This document shows positions 46,381-54,387 of a stretch of 64,000 nucleotides of DNA, one piece after another. The notes beneath the pieces were generated by a model, which worked only from the letters and a program-made list of their open reading frames with translations, ran no database searches and had not been told where the DNA came from. The DNA is taken from positions 90,841-154,840 of the forward strand of contig NZ_JAAAMJ010000009.1 in the NCBI RefSeq assembly GCF_010500835.1. Reading direction: 5' to 3'. Position 1 is the stretch's first letter. The number at the start of each line of letters is the position of its first letter. This stretch comes from Aurantimonas aggregata (lineage in GTDB: Bacteria > Pseudomonadota > Alphaproteobacteria > Rhizobiales > Rhizobiaceae). The position numbers and the translations under genes were made by a program.

Positions 46381-47718
46381 TCAGTCGCTGAGGCGCTCGG
46401 GCAGATGGAGCCTGACGATCAGTCCCCTGGGTCGATTGTCGTCAAGCTCGATCCGGCCGCAATGCGCCCGCACGACATCGGAGACGATCGATAGGCCCAG
46501 TCCGAATCCGGGACTTTTGCTCGATTCGCGGGACGCGTCCAGCTTGGAGAACGGCTCAAGAACCAGTTTGCGCTGGTGCGCCGGAATGCCGGGACCGTCG
46601 TCGGCGACATCGATCCTGATCGTCTCGTCGACCCGCGTCAGCGAGATCTCGGCACGGGTGCCGAACTTGAGCGAGTTCTCGCAGAGATTGGTTACGGCCC
46701 GCACCAGTGCTTTCGGCTTGCAGTCTGCCGCAAGCTTGTCGGGCCCGAGGTAGGTCACGGCAAAGCCGACATCGGCGAAGTCCGCCTGAACCGTCTGCAG
46801 GAGGCTGGCGATGTCCGTCCGCTCGGCCTTTTCTCCCGTGGCGTCTGCCCTCAGATAATCCAGTGTCTCCTCGACCAGCGCGTTGATCTGGTCGATGTCC
46901 GACATCATCCCCTTGCGCAGTTCAAGGTCCTCCAGACGTTCCGAACGCAGCCGCAAACGGGTGAGCGGGGTACGAAGATCGTGGCTCACGCTCCGGAGCA
47001 TCCGCGTCCGATTATCGATCATCTCCCGGATGCGGGACCTCATTCCATTCAGGGCTCTTACCAGGCTGTCCAACTCGGCCGTGCCGCTTTCGGCAAGCAT
47101 CATGTCCTCGCTCACACCGTCGGATCGATCCAATTCCCGGGATATCGTGGCAAGCGGGCTGGCGACCCTGCGCATGGCGAATATCGACAGGAATGCGAAC
47201 ATGGTGACGAAGCACAACGCGAAGTAGACGACCGGTCCGAGGAAGCCGTCGCTGTAGAGGATGTAAGGCAAGTCCCTGACGAGCAGCACCGAGTTCCCGT
47301 CGATCGGGAGGGATAGGGCGGGACGACCTTCCAGCGCGATCCGCCTTCCGCCTGAAGGCAGGACGTATTCCGGCGAGAAGATATACGCGGCGACACGTTC
47401 GGAACGGCTGAGCGTCGGAGAGGCTGCTGTCATGCGCGCTGCCGCAGAGGCGCTGACAAGAGTGACGTCGATGTCTCTCTGTCTGGCCCTCGCCACGATC
47501 AACGCGCGCTCGGGCGGCGTCGAGACCTCGAGCATCGATGCGACCGCCAATGCTCTCTCGACGGTCCTTTCCGTGTCCGAGAAGGTGAGGTAGCTGTCGG
47601 AACTGAACTCTTCCTCGACGACGTGCCCAAGGAGCATCGCAGCGATGATCGCGACGATGATGACGACAAGCATCTGTCCCCGGATCGTGCGAGGCGCGAA
47701 CCGGCGGGGAGAAACCAT
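46381..47718 (-). CDS. Sensor histidine kinase (EnvZ/OmpR type)
   Basis: 445-residue inner-membrane two-component sensor. One helix near the start (GQMLVVIIVAIIAAMLLGHVV), a periplasmic sensor of about 125 residues, a second helix (GPVVYFALCFVTMFAFLSIFA), a HAMP domain, the H-box RSVSHDLRTPLTRLRLRSE with the phospho-accepting histidine, and the ATPase boxes NLCENSLKF (N), DDGPGIP (G1) and GFGLGLSIV (G2). I chose the ATG at 47718; an earlier one at 48018 adds 100 arginine-rich residues without family character. No intact response regulator lies next to it. Confidence 0.87.
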   Translation of the reverse strand: MVSPRRFAPRTIRGQMLVVIIVAIIAAMLLGHVVEEEFSSDSYLTFSDTERTVERALAVASMLEVSTPPERALIVARARQRDIDVTLVSASAAARMTAASPTLSRSERVAAYIFSPEYVLPSGGRRIALEGRPALSLPIDGNSVLLVRDLPYILYSDGFLGPVVYFALCFVTMFAFLSIFAMRRVASPLATISRELDRSDGVSEDMMLAESGTAELDSLVRALNGMRSRIREMIDNRTRMLRSVSHDLRTPLTRLRLRSERLEDLELRKGMMSDIDQINALVEETLDYLRADATGEKAERTDIASLLQTVQADFADVGFAVTYLGPDKLAADCKPKALVRAVTNLCENSLKFGTRAEISLTRVDETIRIDVADDGPGIPAHQRKLVLEPFSKLDASRESSKSPGFGLGLSIVSDVVRAHCGRIELDDNRPRGLIVRLHLPERLSD

Positions 47719-48140
47719 CGCGGCCGGACGGCGGCCACGTCGACGGAGCCGCCGCCGCGCGTGCCCCGGACGGACCCATGAGTCAGCGTCGGCAAGGCGC
47801 CGATGCGTGACTTCCGCTCCCGGAGGTTTTGGCGTGCCACCGGACGCTGCCGACGACTGGAGACGAACGGCGAACTCCTGGCCTGCACCTGCGTCAGCAT
47901 CGATAAGACGGTGAAACCGAACGCTTTCGATAATCGTTCGGGTGACGGCGCGCCAAACCACGCTGAGGTGGTTTGCGTGGAAAACCGCGCGCTTATTCAG
48001 GCAAACGACACCGATCATAAGAAGTGCCTCTTATAGCAAGGGTTACCGCGGGTGCCGCGGGCAGCCTTTCCGGATTCGCCCGGACTGTTCTGCCGATCAC
48101 CGGATCTCGTTCAGCACGAAGCCAGGCGCCGACTTTGCGC
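47719..48140. other. Upstream region of the kinase, possible decayed gene
   Basis: About 420 bp without a convincing gene. On the minus strand just before the kinase, one frame reads SVRGTRGGGSVDVAA, which vaguely recalls the RTVRGxGY end of OmpR-type response regulators. The surrounding frame is not recognisable. A decayed partner regulator is possible but weakly supported. Confidence 0.25.
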
Positions 48141-48758
48141 TCAGTAGGAGCGGGCGAGAACCAACGTGAATATTCCCAGCATGAGGACGGGGATCGCGAT
48201 GGAGATGGCAAAGAGGACGTAGCCCGGCACGCTGTCCATCGAGCCCAACGTGCTGTAGGCGAAACCGACGGAGAGGCTTCCGATAAGGTTGCCCGCCATG
48301 AATCGCCACTGCGCCATTCGGGCCGCTCCGGCCAGTGACGAGATGACCTCCGGCACCAGCGGAATCCAGCGCGACACCGCGATCGACCAGAATCCATGGC
48401 GTTCGAAGAAGGACTTCAGTCGCGCCGCATCCTCTTCGCCGGCAATGAAGTTCACCGCCCTCTGCCCCAACAGACGGCAGAGCCAGTAGGCGAGAAATCC
48501 GGCGGTAAAGGTCCCGGCCGAACCCAGCAGGCCGCCCATGAACCACCCCCGGCTCATGCCGAAATTGGTCATGATGGCTTGGGCGGGAAACGGGATCACC
48601 AGATCCGCGGCCATCGCTGCGACCCCGAGAACGGCAGCCCAGGGGCTGTCGGATTGTATGAACGCCAGGAACTCTCCCGCCTCGAAGCGTTCGCCGAAGG
48701 CCATGAATGGGATCGCCGAGAGACCGACCAATCCCGCCAGGAGTAACAGCAGACGCAT
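48141..48758 (-). CDS. TVP38/DedA-family (VTT-domain) membrane protein
   Basis: 205 residues with about five hydrophobic segments. The VTT features are DLVIPFPAQAIMTNFGMSRGWFMGGLLGSAGTFTAGFLAYWLCRLLG (in part) and SRWIPLVPEVISSLAGAARM, where the arginine-proline-P pattern matches DedA half-site motifs. Family members act as lipid scramblases or undecaprenyl-phosphate/polyprenyl-lipid flippases; the substrate here is unknown. It lies 37 bp downstream of the MOSC fusion gene in the same direction. Confidence 0.83.
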   Translation of the reverse strand: MRLLLLLAGLVGLSAIPFMAFGERFEAGEFLAFIQSDSPWAAVLGVAAMAADLVIPFPAQAIMTNFGMSRGWFMGGLLGSAGTFTAGFLAYWLCRLLGQRAVNFIAGEEDAARLKSFFERHGFWSIAVSRWIPLVPEVISSLAGAARMAQWRFMAGNLIGSLSVGFAYSTLGSMDSVPGYVLFAISIAIPVLMLGIFTLVLARSY

Positions 48759-48794
48759 CCTATGCTCCTCGTTCCGATTTCAGCCGGGTCTGGG

Positions 48795-50552
48795 TCACAG
48801 ATCGATCCGCAGCGTCGTCGAGGCCGGCCGGGCGCAGCAAAGCAACACGGAGCCTGGCTCCTGCGGGTTCGCAGGCGTCGGGTTGTAGTCGACCGAGCCC
48901 TCGACAAGGCGCTGAGCGCAGCTTTGGCACCCGCCCGTCCGGCATGCGTAGGGTGGTTCGAGACCGCCCGCCTCGGCCAGGTCCAGCAATGTCAGTCCGT
49001 CGTCGGCATGCCAGTCCATCCAGACGCCGGATTTCGTGAAGTGCACCCTCGCCCTGTCGACCGCGGCAGGAGCCGCTCTTCCAACCGCCGCAAACGTCTC
49101 GGAGCGGACGAGGCCGGGCCGAACCGCAAGCCCGAGCAGGGCCGATCGGATCATCGCTTCCAGTCCCGTTGGTCCGCAGACGTAGAATTCGGTCTCGGTG
49201 CCGGGAAGAGGGACATCCTTGCCAAAGGGCCGGACAACGTATTGTGGCCGAACGATTTCCTCGATCTGGGCCGCGGTCGGTCGTCCGGCTCGATCGTAGT
49301 CGAGGCCCGGGACGTCATCCGCCTCCGGATGGGTGTACCAGATGACACGCTGCACCAGCGGCGCCTTTGACAGCAGCGCCTGCACCTCCAAGGCGAAGGG
49401 ATGGAGGCGGCTGTTCCGGACGACCTGCAACCAGAGCAGCGGCGGGGCCTGCTCACCCAGTGCGACGTAGTCCTTCAACATCGCGAGGAGTGGCGTCACG
49501 CCGATCCCGCCGCTGATCATGGCGATACGCCGGAACCCGCCGCGGTCCAGCGTGAACTGCCCGGCGGGCGGGCGGAGGAAGAGCCGGCTCTTCGGCACGA
49601 TGCGTTCGTGCATGATCTGCGAGGCGTGCCCGCCCTCCATCCGTCGAACGGTGATCCGGTACTCGTTCCGCTCGAGGTCGAAGCCGCTGATAGTCCAGGG
49701 GCGGACGACGTCGCCCTTGCCGGGAAGATCCAGCCGGACGGTCAGGAACTGTCCGGGAGCCGGCGGCGCGATCGGCTTTCCGTCCTCGGGCCGCAGATCG
49801 AAGGAGGAAATGCCCTCGGCTTCCCTGCGGACAGCGCCGACGGTGAACGGGCGCCAGCCGCGCCAGCGGCCGGTTCCCAGCCGCTGCTTGTCCTCGATCA
49901 GGTTGATCCGTTGCCGAACGGCGTTGCGCGCCTTGTAGCCCAGCGCCGGAAGGGCAAGCACATCCTTCAGCCGTGGCAGCGCATCCGGCGATTGAGACAG
50001 CAGCAGCCGCGCAAGTTCCGCGACCGTTATCGCCTGCGTCTCCCGGGCGCTCACCGTGAGCACGTCCGTCATCCGAACCGTGCCGGGCCTCAACACTTCG
50101 AGGTGGAACCCAACGCGCCCGGTCTCCAACAGCTTCGGCAGGATGCTGTCGGGCTGCCCGATCCGCCAGGCCACCTTGAAGCAGGGAATGCGTGGCGACG
50201 TAACCCGGAAGCGGGCCGTACCGATGTCGACGACATCGCCGACATGCAGGTCTTCCTCGGAGATCCCGGCGACCGTCAGGTTCTCGCCGAACCAACACCA
50301 GTCCCAGCTCTCGCGGGGCGTCCCCAGTCGATCGCTCCAGTAGTCGTAGTGCTCGGAGGGAAAGGCGAGGACGTGCTCTGTGTGCACGGCAGGCTCATTT
50401 TCGGAGATACCCCCCTCGATCACGGCCAGCGGCAGATTGGAAGGCGAACGGACGATCGAGGTCGTCACCTCACGCCCGTTCATGTTCACCACGCTGGGCC
50501 GTGCGACGCTGAGCGCAACGATGGTTGCGGTTGGAGGCGCGGGTGGCTGCAT
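48795..50552 (-). CDS. MOSC-ferredoxin reductase-2Fe-2S ferredoxin fusion protein
   Basis: 585-residue three-part protein. Residues 1-175: MOSC domain with a YiiM-like NLTVAGI, DLHVGDVVDIG and Cys124 in RIPCFKVAWR, which would bind molybdenum or sulfur substrate. About 175-225: a helical linker (3-alpha-like). About 230-470: FAD/NAD(P)H reductase with RPWTISGF, GGIGVTP (348-354) and CGP (459-461). About 495-585: plant-type ferredoxin with Cys537-x4-Cys542-x2-Cys545 and Cys572/573. The frame also has an ATG at 50594; I prefer 50552 because AGAGA lies just before it. It probably passes electrons from NAD(P)H to a substrate held at the MOSC domain, as proposed for YiiM- or YcbX-related detoxifying reductases. 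Confidence 0.85.
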   Translation of the reverse strand: MQPPAPPTATIVALSVARPSVVNMNGREVTTSIVRSPSNLPLAVIEGGISENEPAVHTEHVLAFPSEHYDYWSDRLGTPRESWDWCWFGENLTVAGISEEDLHVGDVVDIGTARFRVTSPRIPCFKVAWRIGQPDSILPKLLETGRVGFHLEVLRPGTVRMTDVLTVSARETQAITVAELARLLLSQSPDALPRLKDVLALPALGYKARNAVRQRINLIEDKQRLGTGRWRGWRPFTVGAVRREAEGISSFDLRPEDGKPIAPPAPGQFLTVRLDLPGKGDVVRPWTISGFDLERNEYRITVRRMEGGHASQIMHERIVPKSRLFLRPPAGQFTLDRGGFRRIAMISGGIGVTPLLAMLKDYVALGEQAPPLLWLQVVRNSRLHPFALEVQALLSKAPLVQRVIWYTHPEADDVPGLDYDRAGRPTAAQIEEIVRPQYVVRPFGKDVPLPGTETEFYVCGPTGLEAMIRSALLGLAVRPGLVRSETFAAVGRAAPAAVDRARVHFTKSGVWMDWHADDGLTLLDLAEAGGLEPPYACRTGGCQSCAQRLVEGSVDYNPTPANPQEPGSVLLCCARPASTTLRIDL

Positions 50553-50933
50553 CTTGTCTCTCTTGTCTCTGGACCCGCCGGTGCCGGTCGCCATGGCTCA
50601 GAGGTAAGAGACAGAGGATCATGTCCTCAACTCGCATTGCCCGGAGCGATCGCGGGGACAACAAAGCCTTGAAGCTTCGCGGAATGGCTGCTCTTCCAGC
50701 ATCTGGACAAGCGCTGCTACTCGCGTTTCGCGCCGGAAGTCGCCACATTTCAGCGTCTCGACCACGACAGGGCCACGCAGCCCGCTAGCAGTGCTCGATA
50801 GGCAGGGCCGCAGCGCGATGCCTGCCTGGAATGAGCGAGAGTGTGTTGACCTGCCACTGAGCGGCCGGGACGACTATTCGATGCCCTCGGGCAGTTCCTC
50901 GACGGCCGTAGCGGCCTGTGCTCTCCTGCGGTG
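50553..50933. other. Intergenic region, no gene recognised
   Basis: 380 bp between the divergent MOSC fusion and the SRAP pseudogene. It should contain the fusion promoter; I could not identify one. No repeat or coding signal worth reporting. Confidence 0.35.
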
Positions 50934-51600
50934 ATGTGCAATCTCTACTCGATCACCAAGGGCCAGGCAGCAATCCTCGAGTTCACCCGCGCCCTGCGGG
51001 ATCGAACAGGCAACCTGCCGCCGCTGCCGGGTGTCTTCCCTGATTACTCGGCCCCGGTCGTGCGGAACGCCGATGGGGAGCGCGAACTGACGATGATGCG
51101 TTGGGGGGCATGCCATCGGCGCAGTCCGAACCACAAAGTAAGATCGTTGACTGCCGCGTAACCAAAGTCGACGATGTGACATCGCCGCATCGGGCGCGCT
51201 GGCTTGGCCCTGCGAACCGCTGCGTCGTGCCGTTCACCAGCTTCTCGCAGTATGAGAAGACCGCTCAGAACAAGAAGGTGCCGGTCTGGTTCGCGCGCAA
51301 TAAGAGCCGCCCCCTGATGGTGTTCGCCGGAATCTGGACGAACTGGATCGGGATCTGGAAGGCCGGGGACGGCGAGACTAATGCTGACCTATTCGCTCTC
51401 TCCTCACCTGCGAGCCGAAGGCGGTCGCAGCGTCGATCTACCCAAATACGATGCCGGTGATCCTGACGGAGCCGGCGGAGATTTACGTCTGGATGCGCGC
51501 GGAGTGGTCGGAGGCGTCGGCCTTGCAGCGCTTGCTGACCGATGACAAGTTGCAAATCGTGGCGCATGGGGAGAATAACAACGTGAAGGCGGCGAGATAG
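50934..51600 (+). pseudogene. Frameshifted SRAP (YedK/HMCES-like) DNA-abasic-site shield protein
   Basis: SRAP proteins form a covalent link with abasic sites in single-stranded DNA through Cys2. Three consecutive frames cover the family in order. 50934-51110: MCNLYSITKGQ (Cys2) to MMRWG. 51110-51400: GMPSAQ, ANRCVVPFTSFSQYEK, VPVWFARNKSRPLMVFAGIWT. 51400-51600: LTCEPKAVAASIYPNTMPVIL to VWMRAEWSEASALQRLL and the stop. The first shift lies in a run of six G at about 51104-51109, the second near 51398. The histidine of the family motif IHPxxMPVIL is tyrosine here (IYPNTMPVIL), so the gene looks dead rather than misread. Confidence 0.78.
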
Positions 51601-51803
51601 AAAATAATCTTCAAGCACTCGAGGTCTTGGATCAGTTGGCTGTCAACGCAGCACTGCAACCGAAGAATGCGTCAGCGACGATTTAATATTCATTGCCAAA
51701 TATACAGCGGATCCTAAAAAACAAATGGTCAAAAGCTAGACGAATAGAGCACGGAAATTACGCGGAATCCGCCAGAAAAGCGAGTTGCGGACAGTAATAA
51801 GCG

Positions 51804-51998
51804 TTAAGAGTGATAAATATCATCGATATATATCCAAGATAAGCATCTATTACAGCATATTTCTTTTAGCGATTCATTGATTTCTTTGATATTAGTAGGA
51901 ATACAATTGTTAATGGCCAGTAACTCTGTAGCAGTAGCAAAATCGCCATTGTTGATGGAGTAACGGCTTGGAAATATATTTATGATACAGGAGTTCAT
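51804..51998 (-). CDS. Doubtful small protein in the A+T-rich island, 64 residues
   Basis: Minus-strand frame beginning MNSCIINIFPSRYSINNGDF and ending SWIYIDDIYHS. It overlaps the first 17 bp of the broken plus-strand gene, lacks a ribosome site I can see, and matches no family I know. The centre (ATATELLAINNCIPTNIKEI) has the look of an amphipathic helix, so a fragment of a real gene is possible. I list it with low confidence. Confidence 0.25.
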   Translation of the reverse strand: MNSCIINIFPSRYSINNGDFATATELLAINNCIPTNIKEINESLKEICCNRCLSWIYIDDIYHS

Positions 51999-52392
51999 AT
52001 CGAGTGCGTGTTATCGCATTGGCATAACCAAGGAAAATCTATGGTCCGAAGTCCGGAGGAATAGAAAGAAAATGAAGGATGCACCTTCGGACTTCATCTA
52101 TAGGGAAGATAAAAAGGACCGGCTCGACACCGATAAACTTGCACGACTTATAAATCACGCCATTGCATTTGATAAATAGAACGAAATACAATACAGATAT
52201 GCTGAAACAACGGTTAGTCTTGCAGATGCATAATTGTCTAATTTGCTTCTAGGTTCCGAATTTCCAACTGAAGATTTTCAGATGATCGACATGTATTGTG
52301 CAACTTCGAACACATCTATGACTTTTCAGATTGATGGTGTTGAAATCGAATTTCAACAAAAGGTACCGGATGGATTTGAGTATTATAATTAA
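51982..52392 (+). pseudogene. Unknown A+T-rich gene interrupted by two in-frame stop codons
   Basis: From the ATG at 51982 one frame runs 136 codons to TAA at 52390-52392, broken only by TAG at 52177-52179 and TAA at 52240-52242 or close to it. The sequence between and after the stops keeps protein-like character (NEIQYRYAETTVSLADA; LSNLLLGSEFPTEDFQMIDM; TFQIDGVEIEFQQKVPDGFEYYN). Each stop is one C-to-T change from a glutamine codon (CAG, CAA). The product would be an acidic, soluble protein of the immunity-protein or phage-accessory type by look, but I do not recognise a family. Confidence 0.5.
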
Positions 52393-52623
52393 CGTCAAGA
52401 GACAGTGCTGTTTCGCACGTCCCGTCGAGCGCTTTGTCGGCTAACGACGCGCTGCAGCTGCCGTCCCTACGGTTCCGACATCAAAAGTCGACGCTCCTTG
52501 CCGCCCGGCTATGCTCCAGCGGCCCCGGACCCTCACGTCTGGTAGCGGTTCGTCATGGGGATCACTCGGAACCAAATGCGAATAATATATTCAACAAGCT
52601 GAAGAGTATAAGTAACCGGATAA

Positions 52624-52824
52624 CACTTCGGGAATATTCCTCATACGCCGCTGGAGCCACCTACTCTTGAAATTGGTCGAGAGCCCGACGCCCGTCGATT
52701 ATCGGCGCAACGCGGGGGGATTTTAGCGGACCACGACTTGCCCGACATCTGGAAAGAAAAGCTTGTGAGGCTCGATGCCGCGGAAGCGCTTACAGGTCCG
52801 GCACCGAAATTGATCGATAGCTGA
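52624..52824 (+). other. Orphan coding-like tail
   Basis: An in-frame stretch ends RRLSAQRGGILADHDLPDIW and KLVRLDAAEALTGPAPKLIDS before TGA at 52822-52824. It has normal G+C codon use and no start codon with a ribosome site, so it looks like the C-terminus of a gene whose front is lost at about 52620, the border of the A+T-rich island. Family not recognised. Confidence 0.35.
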
Positions 52825-53459
52825 GTGTTGTTCGCTCTGCTAGAGGACCGTGTGGCGCGTGTCAGCAGCCCACCGAACCGCTGCCGACGTGCCGCGATCG
52901 TGGCCCCGGCAGCGGCATCTCAGTCCGCGTGCGGCAGCTTCACGAACTTGTCGGCTTGAGCCCTTGAATGGAATGACGTTTATGGCGGGGGGCACTCCGC
53001 CAAATAACGCCAAAACCCTATTCTTCCGGCGATCTGATTTCTCAGCGCGCCGACCGTCGATACCCCGCTAGATACACGAGCCGATACACCGGGCGCAGCC
53101 CCATCTGCCCGACCCGCCGCTGTCGAAGCAGAAATTATTTCTTACGGACAGTGACGCTCAGCCACCTGCAAGCGGCAGCGTTTCATCGTCGGAGAACCCG
53201 TTATTCGCCGTCTCACGCGGCGACGATGCGGCTGAAAGAGCCCGCGGCAGGGCGATGCGCACGGATCGCAGGGATTAAGTCCAGACCGTCACCGGTCCGC
53301 CCAAAAGCGCTGCGGCCACCGCGGAATCCTGCGATTCCGCTTCACGCCGACCCTCTTTCACGGGCGGTGAAATAGCTCCCCGAGAGCAGCAGCTCCATCG
53401 AGCTTTACCGCGGCAGCGCGTTGGGTTCTAAGGGCCGCTCAGCATGAGAAGGACTCAAC
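52825..53459. other. Intergenic region, no gene recognised
   Basis: 635 bp with normal G+C content and several short frames, none with domain character or a good ribosome site. No strong hairpin, repeat or mobile-element end was seen. Confidence 0.4.
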
Positions 53460-53645
53460 ATGGCCGCTTCCCCCGGGCGACTGCATTTCCTCGACACCAA
53501 CAATCAGAAGATCGTCGTCGTCATCCAGATGATCACCCACCTGAAGCAGGCTGGCGCGGAACGGACCGAGATCTTCTTCGTCGGCGGCAACAGCGTCGTC
53601 ACGCAAGGAGCAATCGACGAGGTTTTCAGACGGCTCTGGCCCTGA
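53460..53645 (+). CDS. Small hypothetical protein, 61 residues
   Basis: Basic-to-neutral protein that reads MAASPGRLHFLDTNNQKIVV and continues with an amphipathic HLKQAGAERTEIFFVGGNS. AGAAGGACTC lies just upstream of the ATG at 53460, an acceptable ribosome site. The strand-helix-strand pattern suggests a small folded domain, but I know no family. It is alone on its strand. Confidence 0.5.
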   Translation: MAASPGRLHFLDTNNQKIVVVIQMITHLKQAGAERTEIFFVGGNSVVTQGAIDEVFRRLWP

Positions 53646-53728
53646 TCATCACCCGCGCGGAGCAACGTCTCGTCATGTTCCACTGGCGCTGCGGCCGATG
53701 ATGCCCAGTCGGATCACGCCTGCGCGGA

Positions 53729-53920
53729 TCAGCGCGAGCGCTCCCGGGCCGGGTCATTTTCGGGAATCTCGGTCTCCTCGTCCATCGTCTCGTCGATGGC
53801 GTCACCAAGGGACTCGTCGACGTCCTTGGGCGGAAGCTTCTTGCCGGTGTTGACGTCGGGCGATTCCGGATCCTCGAAGACGCTGTTCTCTCTGGAAGCT
53901 TCGCTCTTCATATTCGACAT
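53729..53920 (-). CDS. Small acidic protein, 63 residues
   Basis: Starts MSNMKSEASRENSVFEDPES and is rich in Glu, Asp and Pro through DESLGDAIDETMDEETEIPE to NDPARERSR. No membrane or signal segment; likely disordered. AGGAGGG lies 7 bp before the ATG at 53920, a strong ribosome site, so the gene is probably real. A frame running back to 54241 is arginine/proline-rich non-coding sequence. Short acidic proteins of this kind are common in Rhizobiales; the function is unknown. Confidence 0.62.
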   Translation of the reverse strand: MSNMKSEASRENSVFEDPESPDVNTGKKLPPKDVDESLGDAIDETMDEETEIPENDPARERSR

Positions 53921-54071
53921 CCCTGTCCCTCCTCTGGTTATCAGCGAAAAGCCGCAGGAGCGTAGATGTTCCGGACAAAAGAAGGGCCTGCAGCGAGCCG
54001 TGAAATGACGAAGGCGGGCACTTTGCCGCGATAGCGAGTTCCCAGCATCCAAGTCGGGCTTTTCCGTATCA

Positions 54072-54263
54072 TCACGACCTTCTACCGTGCCGCTCAGCAT
54101 TGAACCCTTCGGCCCAAAGGGCATGATCGGGAGAGTGGGGTGAATGCGGATTGAGAGCCAATATGCCGCTGGCGCGAAACGCTTTCCGACCCTCTGCCCA
54201 CACCGCCCGCTCTCGTTCGGCGAGGGCAATTTTGTCGGCAAGATCCTTCGCGGCGTCGTCCAT
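54072..54263 (-). CDS. Rmf/CrpP-like small protein, 63 residues
   Basis: The central pattern WAEGRKAFRASG...NPH...W..GFNAERHGRR matches the ribosome-modulation-factor/CrpP fold (G-xx-A, NP, W-xx-GF). The N-terminal 15 residues are helical and acidic-basic mixed. The gene is 63 residues as expected for the family. Alphaproteobacterial relatives are of unknown function; Rmf itself dimerises ribosomes in stationary phase. The ribosome site is weak (GGGAAC, 7 bp upstream). It lies between the small acidic gene and the FAD/Fe-S dehydrogenase on the same strand. Confidence 0.6.
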   Translation of the reverse strand: MDDAAKDLADKIALAERERAVWAEGRKAFRASGILALNPHSPHSPDHALWAEGFNAERHGRRS

Positions 54264-54387
54264 TTACTGTTCCCGTGTCTGCGGTCGAACTAAACAAAAG
54301 CCCACAGCCGCCGGGTCAAGCCTCATTGGGCTGTGAACCGGATCAAGCCGGATGTGCTCTGGTCCAACGGGCGTTTCTTCCGCCCCC

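Larger units (their letters stand above)
51601..52400. other. A+T-rich island of foreign character
   Basis: Composition drops from the G+C-rich norm to about 40% G+C or lower here (24 of 60 bases at 51901-51960 counted by eye), with many ATA, AAT and GAT codons absent elsewhere. It starts right behind the SRAP pseudogene and ends at about 52400, where G+C rises again. It contains one broken gene (51982-52392) and a short minus-strand frame. No integrase, transposase, tRNA or flanking repeat was found. Confidence 0.55.

Noticed and set aside
47719..48018. N-terminal extension of the histidine kinase
   Set aside because: The 100 extra residues are Arg-rich without family similarity; the ATG at 47718 gives a normal kinase length.
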